A stretch of 60,948 bases of DNA from Oscillospiraceae bacterium (GCA_902791215.1 CADAUZ010000023.1:1-60948), one strand, 5' to 3'; shown: positions 7,584 to 16,487, numbered from the stretch's first letter. The notes: generated by a model not told the origin, from the letters alone. Numbers and translations: made by a program.

Positions 7584-8774
7584 TTACATGATGGGGATCT
7601 TGATCTTGAGGTCGGTCAGCGGCCAGGAGGAGCAGGCGTGGAACCAGCCCATCTCCTTGTCCATCATGCGCCGTCCGTCGCCCACGGGGGAGACGAAGAT
7701 GTCGCCGGAGAGCAGATGGCTGCGGCAGAAGCCGCACTCGCCGTTGCGGCAGTGGGTGTCGATGGCGATGCCCGCGCGCTCGAGAGCGACGGCGACAGGC
7801 TCGGAAGCCTTCGCGTCGATGACATCCTCATGGATGCCGCGCACCACGGTGATCTTGAAAGTCTTGGTCTCGGTGCCCTTGGGGTAGCCCGGCAGGGTGG
7901 AGACATCGGCGGGGTTATTGACCACGTCGTGGCGGAAGCGGCGCACGGGAACGCCCATATCATCCAGGGCCTTCTTGACGAAGCGGAACATGGGCAGCGG
8001 GCCGCAGAACATGTAGGTGCAGTCGGGTGTGGAGTACTTCTCGATGATCTCGCGGGTGATGAAGCCTTTCTCGCCGGGCCAGTCGGGCTCGTCGGACAGG
8101 ACGTGCACGACCTTCACATCCGGGCAGGCGGCCTCGATCTTGTCAAGCTCGTCCTTGAGCACGATGTCGTTTGCCTTGACCGAGCCGTAGAGGATGGTGA
8201 GCTTGACACCCTTCATCTTGCCGTAGGCGATCTCCTTGGCCAGGGAGTGGAACGGCGTGATGCCCGAGCCACCGGCCAGCGCCACCAGCTCTTTGCTGTC
8301 GCGCAGAGGCTCCCAGTAGAAGAAGCCGAAGGGCAGCGCGCCTTCGAGCGTATCGCCCACCTTGACGTTCTCGAACAGGTAGTCGGGGACGAGATAGGGG
8401 ACGTTGCGGCGCACGGTGATCTCAAAGAAGGGGTGCTCGCCTCTGGCCTCGAAGGGGGCGGAGGAGATGGTGTAAGGTCTCGACAGGACGCTCTCGCCGA
8501 TCTTGAGGCGGAAGTTCACATACTGACCGCTCTGGAACACGGGGATGTGTCCGTCGGCGGACTCGAAGCGGAAAATGCGGGAGCTGGGAGAGGCGTTGCG
8601 GATATCCACGACCTTGAAGCTCATGTGCTCCGGGTGCAGCAGATCCGCCACCTCGCGGATGGGGTCATGGGGATCGGGGATCGGGGAGCCCTTGGCGAAG
8701 TTTTCCTCTCTGAGCTTGACGACGCGGGACGCGCCGCCGATGTCCCGGAAAAAGCCTTTGACCTTGATGCTCAT
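7584..8774 (-). CDS. FAD/NAD(P)-binding oxidoreductase with C-terminal plant-type 2Fe-2S ferredoxin
   Basis: The 396-residue protein has a ferredoxin-NADP reductase module: the FAD motif RPYTISSAP, a nucleotide-binding GGSGITPF segment, and CGPLPMFRFV near the end of the NAD(P) domain. A C-terminal 2Fe-2S domain follows with CRNGECGFC (Cys-x4-Cys-x2-Cys) and a fourth cysteine about 30 residues later. It should pass electrons from NAD(P)H through FAD and the cluster to a partner enzyme. Its start overlaps the stop of the upstream CrtI-like gene by 4 bases (ATGA), implying translational coupling and that the two FAD enzymes are its partners. A stand-alone reductase role is possible. Confidence 0.88.
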   Translation of the reverse strand: MSIKVKGFFRDIGGASRVVKLREENFAKGSPIPDPHDPIREVADLLHPEHMSFKVVDIRNASPSSRIFRFESADGHIPVFQSGQYVNFRLKIGESVLSRPYTISSAPFEARGEHPFFEITVRRNVPYLVPDYLFENVKVGDTLEGALPFGFFYWEPLRDSKELVALAGGSGITPFHSLAKEIAYGKMKGVKLTILYGSVKANDIVLKDELDKIEAACPDVKVVHVLSDEPDWPGEKGFITREIIEKYSTPDCTYMFCGPLPMFRFVKKALDDMGVPVRRFRHDVVNNPADVSTLPGYPKGTETKTFKITVVRGIHEDVIDAKASEPVAVALERAGIAIDTHCRNGECGFCRSHLLSGDIFVSPVGDGRRMMDKEMGWFHACSSWPLTDLKIKIPIM

Positions 8775-10324
8775 TTCTTCGCCTCCTTTTTCTTCTCCAT
8801 ATCTTCCTTGACAGCCTTCGCCGCCGCGCGGCCGTTGGTGATCTGCGGGCCCATGCCGTCGCCAGACATGCCGTGGGCGCCGGCAAACTCCAGACCGTCG
8901 ATGAAGTGATCCTTGTCCTTCATCTGCAGTCTCGCCACCGCGTGGTCCTCCATGGAGTGGAGGTAGCCGTAGATATTGCCCTTCCACGCGCCCACGTAGT
9001 GGGAGACGGTCATGGGCGTGGTGACCTCGATCTCGGTGATGCGCTTGCGGAAGTCCACCTTCGTGATCTTGATGCACTCGTCGATCATCTCGCTGGCAAG
9101 ACGCCGCTTGAGATCGTGGTACTCCTCCTCCTTGACGCCCTCAAAGGGCTTGGAGGGAACCAGGGCCGTGATGGAGAGCTGGGTGTAGCCCTCGGGCAAA
9201 CCGGGGTTGGCGTAATTGAGGCATATCGTGGTGATGTAGTTGTAGGGCTCGGTGAGGTTGGAGTAGTTCTCCCAGATCTTGTTGGTGTCCATGGTGGAGC
9301 CGGAGAAGGTGGAGTAGTTGGTGATGCCGTTTTCCTCGGGCGTACCCTCAATGACCATGATGACGGACACGGGCACCACGGAGAGCTTGCGGTTGTTGAT
9401 CATCTTGATCGCGCCGACGGGCACCTCGCTCTTCGGCTCGATCATCTGGGAGTAGACCCTGTTGGGGTACGGGCCGGAGATGACGTAGTCGCAGTGGATC
9501 TCGTCGCCGCGGCGGGTGCGCACGCCATAGACCTTGCCGTCTTTGACCAGGATCTTCTCAACTTCCTGGTTGAACTCATACTGCGCGCCGTTTTCCTCGC
9601 ACTTGGTCTGGAGCTTCAGGCTCATCTCATGGCTGAAGCCGCGGCAGACGTAGGAGCCGGTGAAGTAGTCGGCCATCAGGAAGGCGTAGATGGTGAAGGG
9701 CAGATCGTCCATGCGGTTGCCGACGTAGATCCAGTACGGGGTCAGCATCTCGACGGCCTTCTTCGGCAGGTCGAAGGTGTTGATGACCTCGGTTGCGGTG
9801 TAGCCGACGGTCTTGACAAAGTCCGGGTGCTTTAAGAGCATCATGGGCTTGCTCATCGGGTGGGTGGACAGGTAGTTCATGCTGTCGTAGACACGGCGGC
9901 AGAGCAGCATCAGCTCATGCACCTTCTCATAGGTGCCGGGGCAGACCTCGTTGACCTCGCGGGCGACGGTGGTGTAGGTATCGTCGTAGTCGTGGTGGAG
10001 GATCTTGTCGATGCCGGAGTTCGGCAGCGCCACACGGTAGCACTCCTTGACCGGCAGCCAGTCGACCTTCACGCCCATGTCGTCAAAGAACTGGCCGACT
10101 TTGAGGCGCTTGCCCGGCTGGCCGATGGACATCATCTCATGCAGGGTGGCCTCGATCTCGAAGCCGTTGCGCACAAAGTCGGTGGCAAGGCCGCCGGGCA
10201 TGTTGTGCTTTTCAAGGATCAGGATGTCCTTGATGCCCCAGGCCTGCAGCTGCAAGCAGGCAGACATGCCCGCCAGCGCCCCGCCGATGATGACCACATC
10301 ATAATGGTCTTTGTAAAACTTCAT
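8771..10324 (-). CDS. FAD-dependent phytoene-desaturase/CrtI-like oxidoreductase
   Basis: The 517-residue protein opens with a Rossmann FAD motif (DVVIIGGALAGMSACLQL) and LEKHNMPGG, and ends with the CrtI-type C-terminal signature LEFAGAHGMSGDGMGPQITNG followed by a lysine-rich tail. There is no signal peptide or membrane segment. CrtI-like enzymes desaturate, isomerise or saturate polyene or lipid substrates; no carotenoid genes are nearby, so the substrate is unlikely to be phytoene. It lies downstream of a second FAD enzyme and is overlapped by the ferredoxin reductase gene. A role on an acyl chain supplied by the divergent ACP genes is an inference. Confidence 0.82.
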   Translation of the reverse strand: MKFYKDHYDVVIIGGALAGMSACLQLQAWGIKDILILEKHNMPGGLATDFVRNGFEIEATLHEMMSIGQPGKRLKVGQFFDDMGVKVDWLPVKECYRVALPNSGIDKILHHDYDDTYTTVAREVNEVCPGTYEKVHELMLLCRRVYDSMNYLSTHPMSKPMMLLKHPDFVKTVGYTATEVINTFDLPKKAVEMLTPYWIYVGNRMDDLPFTIYAFLMADYFTGSYVCRGFSHEMSLKLQTKCEENGAQYEFNQEVEKILVKDGKVYGVRTRRGDEIHCDYVISGPYPNRVYSQMIEPKSEVPVGAIKMINNRKLSVVPVSVIMVIEGTPEENGITNYSTFSGSTMDTNKIWENYSNLTEPYNYITTICLNYANPGLPEGYTQLSITALVPSKPFEGVKEEEYHDLKRRLASEMIDECIKITKVDFRKRITEIEVTTPMTVSHYVGAWKGNIYGYLHSMEDHAVARLQMKDKDHFIDGLEFAGAHGMSGDGMGPQITNGRAAAKAVKEDMEKKKEAKK

Positions 10325-10371
10325 ACTATTTTCCTTTCAAAAGTGGGATCGTGAAACCGTCGTTGGTTACC

Positions 10372-10518
10372 GTAGGGGCCGACGCCCCCGGCGGCCCGTG
10401 CAGTATTACTTCGGTTCTGAAAAATGTTGGGCGACTACGTTAGCTTGTACGTAATCGCCCAACGTGCTGCTAACGGTAAACTGTGCCCCCGGGCCGCGTG
10501 ATAAGCGTCGGCCCCTAC
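10372..10518. repeat. Nested palindromic repeat element, family A-like copy 2
   Basis: Perfect 14-base outer arms GTAGGGGCCGACGC (10372-10385) and GCGTCGGCCCCTAC (10505-10518) enclose a second inverted repeat GTTGGGCGACTACGT/ACGTAATCGCCCAAC (10426-10440, 10449-10463; one mismatch). The plan matches the elements at 721 and 47863, though the outer sequence differs. It sits in the 247-bp gap between two genes of the FAD-enzyme operon, so as RNA it would form a long hairpin within the transcript. Confidence 0.75.
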
Positions 10519-10571
10519 AGTCCAGACGCAGGTTTTACGGTTTTCAGGTTCCCGTATTAAAAGTATTCGCT

Positions 10572-11957
10572 TTAGAAGAATCTCTCGACGAGCTCGCGGG
10601 AGTACTCGGCAGTCTCGTCCATGTCGCCGAAGCTCATGACCTCGCCGGCATAGAAGGTGTCGTACTTGCCCTGCATGGCCTCGACCTTGTCGTACCAGCC
10701 GTCGGCATAGTCGGCGGAGAAGACATGGGGGAAGTAGTACACGGACCACTCGTTGATGACTTCCTCGGCGGGGTTGTGCATGGTCTTGAGGTCGTCCTGC
10801 ACCATCTGGCGGCAGGTCTCGTAGGGAATCTCGGCGCTGTTGCGGTGCTTGCGCAGGGCGTAGGTGGTGATGACCTGGTCGATCTCGTCTCTCCAGCGGC
10901 GGTAGTAGACCATCAGGTGGCCGAGCTTCTCGGGAACCATGTTGTCGAAGACATAGTAGGAGATCTCGGGGTGGTTCTCGGGCTTGGTGAGGAAAGCCTG
11001 CACATCGTAGCGCTCGTAGTCGATGCGGGAGAAGAGCTTCTTCTCGTCGTCACGGGCGTCGAAGTACTCGACCATGCCCTTCTGGCCGTCGGTGCGCTTG
11101 TTGGGAATGTAGAGGGGCGCGGTGACGATGATCTTGTCGTACTCCTCGACCGCACCGTTGACGGTGACGTAGACCTTGCCGTCGCGGCGCTCGACCTTCT
11201 CGATGTTGGAGTTGAGGCGGGCGGGGTTCTTGAGGTGGTCGTTGAGCTGCTCCCAGATATACTGGGTGCCGTTCTTCCAGGTCCAGAGGTTGACCTTGAC
11301 GAAGTTCATGGTGGTCTGGAAGTCCAGATACTTCAGCACGTAGGCCGCGGGGATCTCGTCAAAGTAGCCGTAGCCGAAGGAGGTGTAGGGTCCGATCCAC
11401 ACGTCCTGCACAAGGTCGACGCCGTTCTTGGCGCAGAACTCCTTGAAGGGCAGGGCCAGGTCCTTGAGGTTTGGGTTGATGCCCTGGACGCGCTCGCGGC
11501 CCGGGGTCACGGCATAGCCGTCGTAGCGGCCCTCGGCGACGCCGCGGTGGCCGTTGAGGTCATAGCCCTGGTACTTGGTCTCCAGCAGCTCACCGAACTT
11601 CCGGATCTGCCTTTTCATTCTGAGCAGGCGCGGGATCTTGAGGATGTTCTTCTTGGGCTCGAAGGGCTCGATCACGTCGCCCTTGGCGTTTTTGTAGTTG
11701 CGGTTGAGCTTCGGGCCGTCGTGGGTGATGCCGCAGAACTCCTCCACGTCGTGCACGGCGTAGTAGGAGGGCACGCCCATGATGGCGCCCATCTCGTAGC
11801 GGCGGCCCTTGTAGGTCGGCGACCAGCACTTGCCGCCCACGCGGTCAAGACGCTCGAGGATGGTGTAGTTGAAGTAACCCTTCTTTTCCAGGTACATGCC
11901 CGCGGACAGGCCCGCGGGGCCGCCGCCGATGATGCAGATGCGCGTATTCTTGTCCAT
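10572..11957 (-). CDS. FAD-dependent amine-oxidase/protoporphyrinogen-oxidase-like protein
   Basis: The product is about 461 residues and starts with an FAD Rossmann motif (RICIIGGGPAGLSAGMYL) and LERLDRVGGKCWSPTY, the GG-doublet of the flavin amine oxidase superfamily. The rest is rich in Tyr and Trp and ends in FYAGEVMSFGDMDETAEYSRELVERFF, which holds the GE.. FAD contact typical of the C-terminus. The start at 11957 is an ATG 5 bases after GGAGG; an upstream TTG in frame lacks a good site. It heads the leftward operon and diverges from the acyl-ligase operon. Substrate unknown; remodelling of a lipid or polyketide-like chain is an inference. Confidence 0.8.
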   Translation of the reverse strand: MDKNTRICIIGGGPAGLSAGMYLEKKGYFNYTILERLDRVGGKCWSPTYKGRRYEMGAIMGVPSYYAVHDVEEFCGITHDGPKLNRNYKNAKGDVIEPFEPKKNILKIPRLLRMKRQIRKFGELLETKYQGYDLNGHRGVAEGRYDGYAVTPGRERVQGINPNLKDLALPFKEFCAKNGVDLVQDVWIGPYTSFGYGYFDEIPAAYVLKYLDFQTTMNFVKVNLWTWKNGTQYIWEQLNDHLKNPARLNSNIEKVERRDGKVYVTVNGAVEEYDKIIVTAPLYIPNKRTDGQKGMVEYFDARDDEKKLFSRIDYERYDVQAFLTKPENHPEISYYVFDNMVPEKLGHLMVYYRRWRDEIDQVITTYALRKHRNSAEIPYETCRQMVQDDLKTMHNPAEEVINEWSVYYFPHVFSADYADGWYDKVEAMQGKYDTFYAGEVMSFGDMDETAEYSRELVERFF

Positions 11958-12044
11958 AACTGCCTCCAAAAAATGTAATTTATTTTAGGTGTTTTCAGGG
12001 ATTTTCCTTCTATGTTAAAGATACAGCAAAGGGCCGGAAATTGC

Positions 12045-12129
12045 ATTATACAATTCGATCAAAATGTCAAATTTTTATAGACTTTGCTCAAAAAGCCCTT
12101 TGCAATCCGGCGATGCTATGATATATTAT
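12045..12129. promoter_or_regulatory. Divergent promoter region of the FAD/ACP cluster
   Basis: Rightward: TTGCAA (12100-12105) and TATTAT (12124-12129) with an 18-base spacer. Leftward: a TATAAT (12050-12045) with TTGACA (12070-12065) upstream at an unusually short 14-base spacing. Both operons therefore start from one region of about 85 bp, which argues for joint control. No clear operator palindrome was recognised. Confidence 0.55.
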
Positions 12130-12174
12130 TATCAAGATTTTAAAACGAATGAAACCGGTACTGGAGGTGAAAGC

Positions 12175-13524
12175 TTGCGCTTCGATTCTTTCCATCACAT
12201 GCTCCGTTACTGGGCGGAGAAAACGCCCGATTCCCCTGCCCTGCTCTATGACGATCACGGGCAGAAGGTCCTCAGCTTCTCCGGGCTGCTGCAGGCGGTC
12301 GAGCAGCGGGCCGGGCAGCTCAAGGCCGACGGCGGCAGCTGCGTCGGCATCCTCGCCGACGGGAGCCGTGACTGTATCGTGGAGATTTTTGCCGCCGCCG
12401 CGGCAGGCTTGCAGACCGTGATGCTGGACGCGTCCCTGCCGGACGAGACGCTGGGAAAGCTCCTGCGATACACGGACGTTGACCGCCTCTGGGGCGACGA
12501 GGATCTGTGCGAGGACCTCAAGCCGTACCTCACAAACGGCGTACAGGACGGCGGAGGGAAGCTTCTCTTCTTCACCTCCGGCACGACGGAGCAGGCCAAG
12601 GCCGTCGTGCTGACCGACCACAGTCTGTGCCAGAGCGCCTACAACGGCGGGGCAAAGCTGCCGCTTTCGTCGGAGGACCGGCTCCTGTGCATCCTGCCGC
12701 TGGGCCACGTCTTCGGCTTTGTGTGCGGGCTTCTGTGGGGCCTGAGCTGTGGGGCCTGCGTCGCCCTCGGGCGCGGTGCGCGGCACTATGCCGACGACTG
12801 CGCGTTTTATAAGCCCACCGCCGTGTCGGTGGTGCCGCTGCTGCTGGGCTTTCTTCTGCAGCGAGGGCTTCTCAATGAGGAGCTCAAGCTTGTGCTGGTC
12901 GGCGCGGGCGACTGTCCGCCCGCTCTGCTGGATGCCGCCCGGGCAAAGGGTCTGCGCGTGAGCTTCGGCTACGGCCTTACCGAGACCAGCTCCGGCGTCG
13001 CCATCAGCGTCGGCGGCGACCCCTTCGCCATGGAGGTCTGTCCCGACGACACCGTCACCATCGCCGACGACGGCGAGATCCTCATCCAGGCCCCCACCTG
13101 CATGATGCAGGGCTACTACAAGCGCCCCGCGGATACTGAAGCCGTTTTAAAGGGCGGCGTGCTCTACAGCGGCGACCTGGGGAAATTTGACGAAGAAGGC
13201 CGCCTCCACATCACGGGCCGCAAGAAGGATATGCTGGTCCTGCCGGACGGCACCAAGCTCTTCCTGCCGGAGTATGAGGGCGCGATCATGCAGGCCCTGG
13301 GACACACCGAGCTTGCGGTGACGCTCAAAAACGGCAGACCCGCCCTCGTCTTTTCCGGCGAGGCGGACGCAAAGGACATCGAACAGAAGCTTCGCCCGCT
13401 GATGGCCGCCCAGCCGCGCGGACGGCAGCTTGCAAGCGTGTATGTAATCAGCCATCCCCTGCCGCGCACAGCCACAGGGAAGATCAAACGTTGGGAACTC
13501 CAACAGGAAATGGAGACATTATGA
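12175..13524 (+). CDS. AMP-binding acyl-ligase (acyl-CoA synthetase/acyl-ACP ligase family)
   Basis: The product is 449 residues from the TTG at 12175, chosen because GGAGGT lies 7 bases upstream; ATG codons at 12064 and 12118 overlap the promoter and lack a site. ANL-family motifs are in order: FFTSGTTEQAKAVVLT (residues about 132-147), GYGLTETSSG, YSGDLGKF, ITGRKKDM and the C-terminal RTATGKIKR carrying the catalytic lysine. It activates a carboxylate as acyl-AMP and transfers it to a thiol. It is short for an acyl-CoA synthetase and overlaps an acyl carrier protein gene by 4 bases (ATGA), so loading that carrier is the simplest reading. Confidence 0.88.
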   Translation: MRFDSFHHMLRYWAEKTPDSPALLYDDHGQKVLSFSGLLQAVEQRAGQLKADGGSCVGILADGSRDCIVEIFAAAAAGLQTVMLDASLPDETLGKLLRYTDVDRLWGDEDLCEDLKPYLTNGVQDGGGKLLFFTSGTTEQAKAVVLTDHSLCQSAYNGGAKLPLSSEDRLLCILPLGHVFGFVCGLLWGLSCGACVALGRGARHYADDCAFYKPTAVSVVPLLLGFLLQRGLLNEELKLVLVGAGDCPPALLDAARAKGLRVSFGYGLTETSSGVAISVGGDPFAMEVCPDDTVTIADDGEILIQAPTCMMQGYYKRPADTEAVLKGGVLYSGDLGKFDEEGRLHITGRKKDMLVLPDGTKLFLPEYEGAIMQALGHTELAVTLKNGRPALVFSGEADAKDIEQKLRPLMAAQPRGRQLASVYVISHPLPRTATGKIKRWELQQEMETL

Positions 13525-13772
13525 CCAGAGAAGAAGTACTTGAAAAGATCCGCCAGGTCATCCGCGACTGCGTGCCGGATCTCGCCACCTCGGAGCTGAC
13601 CGAGAACACCGTCATCAACACCGAGACCGCCATCGACTCCATGGGCTTTATCCTTGTCATCTGCAAGCTGGAGGCCATCTTCGACGTGCGCATCCCCGAG
13701 CGCCAGTGGCAGAAGCTTTCCACCATGGGTGATGTGGCGGACGCCATCATGAAGCGCCTGCCGAAGAAATGA
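13521..13772 (+). CDS. Acyl carrier protein
   Basis: The 83-residue acidic four-helix protein carries the phosphopantetheine site DSMGF with the modified serine at residue 40. It overlaps the ligase upstream and the thioesterase downstream by 4 bases each (ATGA), so ligase, carrier and thioesterase are made together. It differs from a housekeeping AcpP, which usually reads DSLD, so it is probably a dedicated carrier for this cluster. A 4'-phosphopantetheinyl transferase would come from elsewhere. Confidence 0.9.
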   Translation: MTREEVLEKIRQVIRDCVPDLATSELTENTVINTETAIDSMGFILVICKLEAIFDVRIPERQWQKLSTMGDVADAIMKRLPKK

Positions 13773-14479
13773 GCGTTTTTTCAACCACGCTACGCCTGCG
13801 CAACAAGGATGTGGAGCTGCACCGGAGGCTTCGTACCTCGGTGCTCTTTGAGCTGATGCAGGAGGCGTCCATCCGCCACACCGAGGAACTCGGCATGGGC
13901 TGTGAGATGACCCTTGACCGGGGGCTTCTCTGGATGGTCACGCTCCAGCGGGCGGAAGTTTCGCGCATGCCGGAATACGACGAGCTCATCACGCTCGAGT
14001 CCTGGCCGGGCGACACTATGCATCTGCTCTTTCCGCGCTATTACCGGGTGCTGGACGAGGCGGGGAACACCCTCGTCAGCGCAAGCGCGCTCTGGGCCCT
14101 GGTGGATCAGGAGACACGCCGCATGGTCTTCCCGGACCGCTACGGCGTTGTCATTGAGGGTGAGAAGACTGGCCAAGAGATCGCCCTGCCCTCTCCGCCG
14201 CAGCGGGCAAAGGAGGGGCAGGTGTCTGCCTTCACGGTGCCCTACAGCTATGTGGACCTAAACGGTCACATGAACAACACCCGCTACTTCGACCTCGCCG
14301 AGGACCGCATCGCGGCGGCGGCCGAGGGTCGTCCCCTGCGCACGATCGCGGTGGAGTACGCAAACGAGGCGCGCCTCGGCGACGAGCTGCGCGTCACGGT
14401 CGAGCACGAGGGCGATACCTACCGCGTCAGCGGCGACACGGAGAAGAAAATTTTCCGCATGGAGTTTGTATATCAGTAA
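13769..14479 (+). CDS. Acyl-ACP thioesterase, FatA/FatB type
   Basis: The 236-residue protein contains two hotdog folds as in plant and bacterial acyl-ACP thioesterases. The second half holds the signature VDLNGHMNNTRYFDLAED, with the Asn and His of the active centre. It hydrolyses acyl-ACP to free the acid. Located directly after the acyl-ligase and carrier genes, it could release a chain from the dedicated carrier or supply acids to the ligase. The family is also found in general lipid metabolism. Confidence 0.9.
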   Translation: MSVFSTTLRLRNKDVELHRRLRTSVLFELMQEASIRHTEELGMGCEMTLDRGLLWMVTLQRAEVSRMPEYDELITLESWPGDTMHLLFPRYYRVLDEAGNTLVSASALWALVDQETRRMVFPDRYGVVIEGEKTGQEIALPSPPQRAKEGQVSAFTVPYSYVDLNGHMNNTRYFDLAEDRIAAAAEGRPLRTIAVEYANEARLGDELRVTVEHEGDTYRVSGDTEKKIFRMEFVYQ

Positions 14480-14496
14480 GAAAGGAAGTATACACT

Positions 14497-14943
14497 ATGA
14501 CACTGGAAGAAAGACAGGCGGCCGCCCCGCGTGAGGCTTGCGGCTACTGCATGGGCGGCGAGCTGCTGGGTGCCTTCGGCATCAAGATCTGCGACCTGAG
14601 CGTCAGCCAGCTCATCCTCTTCAAGGAGCAGAGCCACCCCGGCCGCTGCATCGTGGCCTACAAGGACCACGTTAGCGAGATCACCGATATCTCCGACGAA
14701 GAGCGCAACGCCTTCTTTGCCGACGTGAACCGCGCGGCGAAGGCCATCCACGCGGCCTTCCACCCCGAAAAGCTCAACTATGGCGCCTACGGCGACACCG
14801 GCTGCCACCTGCACATGCACCTGGTGCCCAAATACCGCGACGGCTTTGAGTGGGGCGGCGTGTTTGCCATGAACCCCGGCAAGGTCTTTCTGAGCGATAA
14901 AGAATACGCCGACATGATCGAGAGGATCAAGGCGGCGCTGTAA
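14497..14943 (+). CDS. HIT (histidine triad) family protein
   Basis: The 148-residue protein has the histidine triad HLHMHLVPK with His at residues 104, 106 and 108, and an N-terminal CGYC pair that may bind zinc with later residues. HIT proteins hydrolyse or transfer nucleotides from adenylated substrates. A good AAAGGAAG site precedes the ATG. It is the last gene of the rightward operon; removing adenylate by-products of the AMP-forming ligase would be a sensible but unproven role. A terminator follows at once. Confidence 0.9.
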   Translation: MTLEERQAAAPREACGYCMGGELLGAFGIKICDLSVSQLILFKEQSHPGRCIVAYKDHVSEITDISDEERNAFFADVNRAAKAIHAAFHPEKLNYGAYGDTGCHLHMHLVPKYRDGFEWGGVFAMNPGKVFLSDKEYADMIERIKAAL

Positions 14944-14962
14944 AAACTGCACCACCAAAAAA

Positions 14963-14986
14963 CAGGCCCGGCCGGGCCTGCTTTTT
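14963..14986 (+). terminator. Rho-independent terminator after the HIT gene
   Basis: A perfect 18-base palindrome (CAGGCCCGG/CCGGGCCTG) followed by CTTTTT. Confidence 0.85.
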
Positions 14987-14988
14987 CG

Positions 14989-15672
14989 TTAGGCTTTCGG
15001 GTACTCTGTGCACAGGAGTCGGTAGGGCTCCTCGTCCTCCTCAATGGCGGGGAAGCGGCCCACGGGCGGGTTGAAGCGGTTGTCATTCTTGTCGTCGTTG
15101 ACCTGGCTCACCTCGCCGAGCAGCACCGCGCCGGTGCCCTTCTCCACCTCGAAGTCGTGGTAGAGGTAAGGGTAGATGGTGATGCTCTGCCCCGGATGGA
15201 GCGCCACCTGCGCCCCCGCGGGAACGGTCATGGCATGCCCGTCGATGTGGACGGTGACGGGGCTTTCCCTGTCGATCTCTTCATCCGGCAGAGAGTTATA
15301 CACCCGGATGAGCACCGTGCCGCCGCCGCGGTTGATGATGTCCTCCATCTTGGCCCAGTGAAAATGCATGGGACTGTACTGCCCCTCTTTCAGATACAGG
15401 AGCTTTTCGGCGTAGGGCTTGGGGTAGGTGTCACGCATAGCGAGGTTGCCGTTTCGGATGGTGATGAGCGAGAAGCCCACCTTGTCGAACTTCCCGAGGC
15501 CGTAGTCGGTGATGTCCCAGCCTAAAAGGTTGTCGCGCACCTCGTCATATTCATGGCCCTTGCTCTGCCAGTCGGCGGGGGTAAAGTGGCAGAAGTCGGG
15601 CAAAAAGCAGCGGTATTCCCGAACCATCTGCTCCATCTCCCGGAGCGCCGCGTTGATCTCACTGCGTTTCAT
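14989..15672 (-). CDS. D-lyxose ketol-isomerase-like cupin
   Basis: The 227-residue protein matches the D-lyxose/D-mannose isomerase family: an MKRSEINAAL start, the metal-binding segment MHFHWAKMEDIINRGGG (two His and a Glu as cupin ligands) and a later histidine in LYHDFEVEKG. It interconverts D-lyxose and D-xylulose or D-mannose and D-fructose using a divalent metal. The start at 15672 has GGGAGGAAA 6 bases upstream. It stands alone and converges on the HIT gene; no sugar transporter is adjacent. Confidence 0.85.
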   Translation of the reverse strand: MKRSEINAALREMEQMVREYRCFLPDFCHFTPADWQSKGHEYDEVRDNLLGWDITDYGLGKFDKVGFSLITIRNGNLAMRDTYPKPYAEKLLYLKEGQYSPMHFHWAKMEDIINRGGGTVLIRVYNSLPDEEIDRESPVTVHIDGHAMTVPAGAQVALHPGQSITIYPYLYHDFEVEKGTGAVLLGEVSQVNDDKNDNRFNPPVGRFPAIEEDEEPYRLLCTEYPKA

Positions 15673-15818
15673 ATGTGTTTCCTCCCTGTCGTGTAGTCCG
15701 GATTCTGCCTCAAGTTGATACCTCCGCACGCCCGCACATTCTGGGGGCTCGGTCTTCTGCGCTTTGAACATCCTATCCTACACTTGGAATCTTCACGTTA
15801 ACCGTCCCTGCGTTGTTC

Positions 15819-16487
15819 TTAATAGACAAAGTATAAATTAGTTCCCGGCATTTTGCTTGAATTGGGAATCTTTGAAATAAGGGATCGGATATCGGATATT
15901 ATTTGTGCGACAGAACCGATCATCAACCCTTCATGCAACGTGATCTGATGGTCATTCCTAAAAGAATCTCTGGCAAATATATGTAATTTTAAGGAGGCCG
16001 TGCTTTGGTCTTCATATGAAATCTCATGATTAAATGCATCTCCTACCTCCCTGCTCAGAGCAAGCATCGCTTCAGCCGGTTGCCCAACCACATATTCGGA
16101 AGTTGAAAAGCAAATCTCATCGCCGCTGCTTTCACTCAAATCTACCGCTTTTTTTTGAGAATATGCCATTTGCCGAAGAAAGGCTTCTGAGGAAGAAGGC
16201 GACTGATCTCCATACCGGAATAATTCGTATATTTCAATTTTGTCGAAACGATACGGAGACTCCGTAAGCAGGGAAAAACAACATGCCCCTTCAAGAACGA
16301 TCTCCTCCGAGTTTTCAGTCATTTTTATGAGAACATCTTTTGAACCATTCAGGAATTGCATCGCATCAATATGCTGTTGAACGAGAGGACTCTGAGGCTC
16401 TTTGTTTGCAAACAGTATTTCTGTATCACAAAAACTGTTCTTCTCGACAACAGAGATGCTTTCAAAAGGCAGTATAATATCTATCAT
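15819..16487 (-). CDS. Unrecognised 222-residue protein
   Basis: I do not recognise the family. The product is acidic, has no signal peptide or membrane helix, and contains several Ser/Glu-rich runs (for example QSPSSSEAF). A good GGGGGAG site precedes the ATG. Base composition is clearly more AT-rich than the flanking genes and codon choice uses more A/T third positions, which suggests recent acquisition. It is flanked by a 344-bp gap with a palindromic repeat. It could belong to a defence or phage-related set, but nothing in the sequence shows that. Confidence 0.6.
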   Translation of the reverse strand: MIDIILPFESISVVEKNSFCDTEILFANKEPQSPLVQQHIDAMQFLNGSKDVLIKMTENSEEIVLEGACCFSLLTESPYRFDKIEIYELFRYGDQSPSSSEAFLRQMAYSQKKAVDLSESSGDEICFSTSEYVVGQPAEAMLALSREVGDAFNHEISYEDQSTASLKLHIFARDSFRNDHQITLHEGLMIGSVAQIISDIRSLISKIPNSSKMPGTNLYFVY

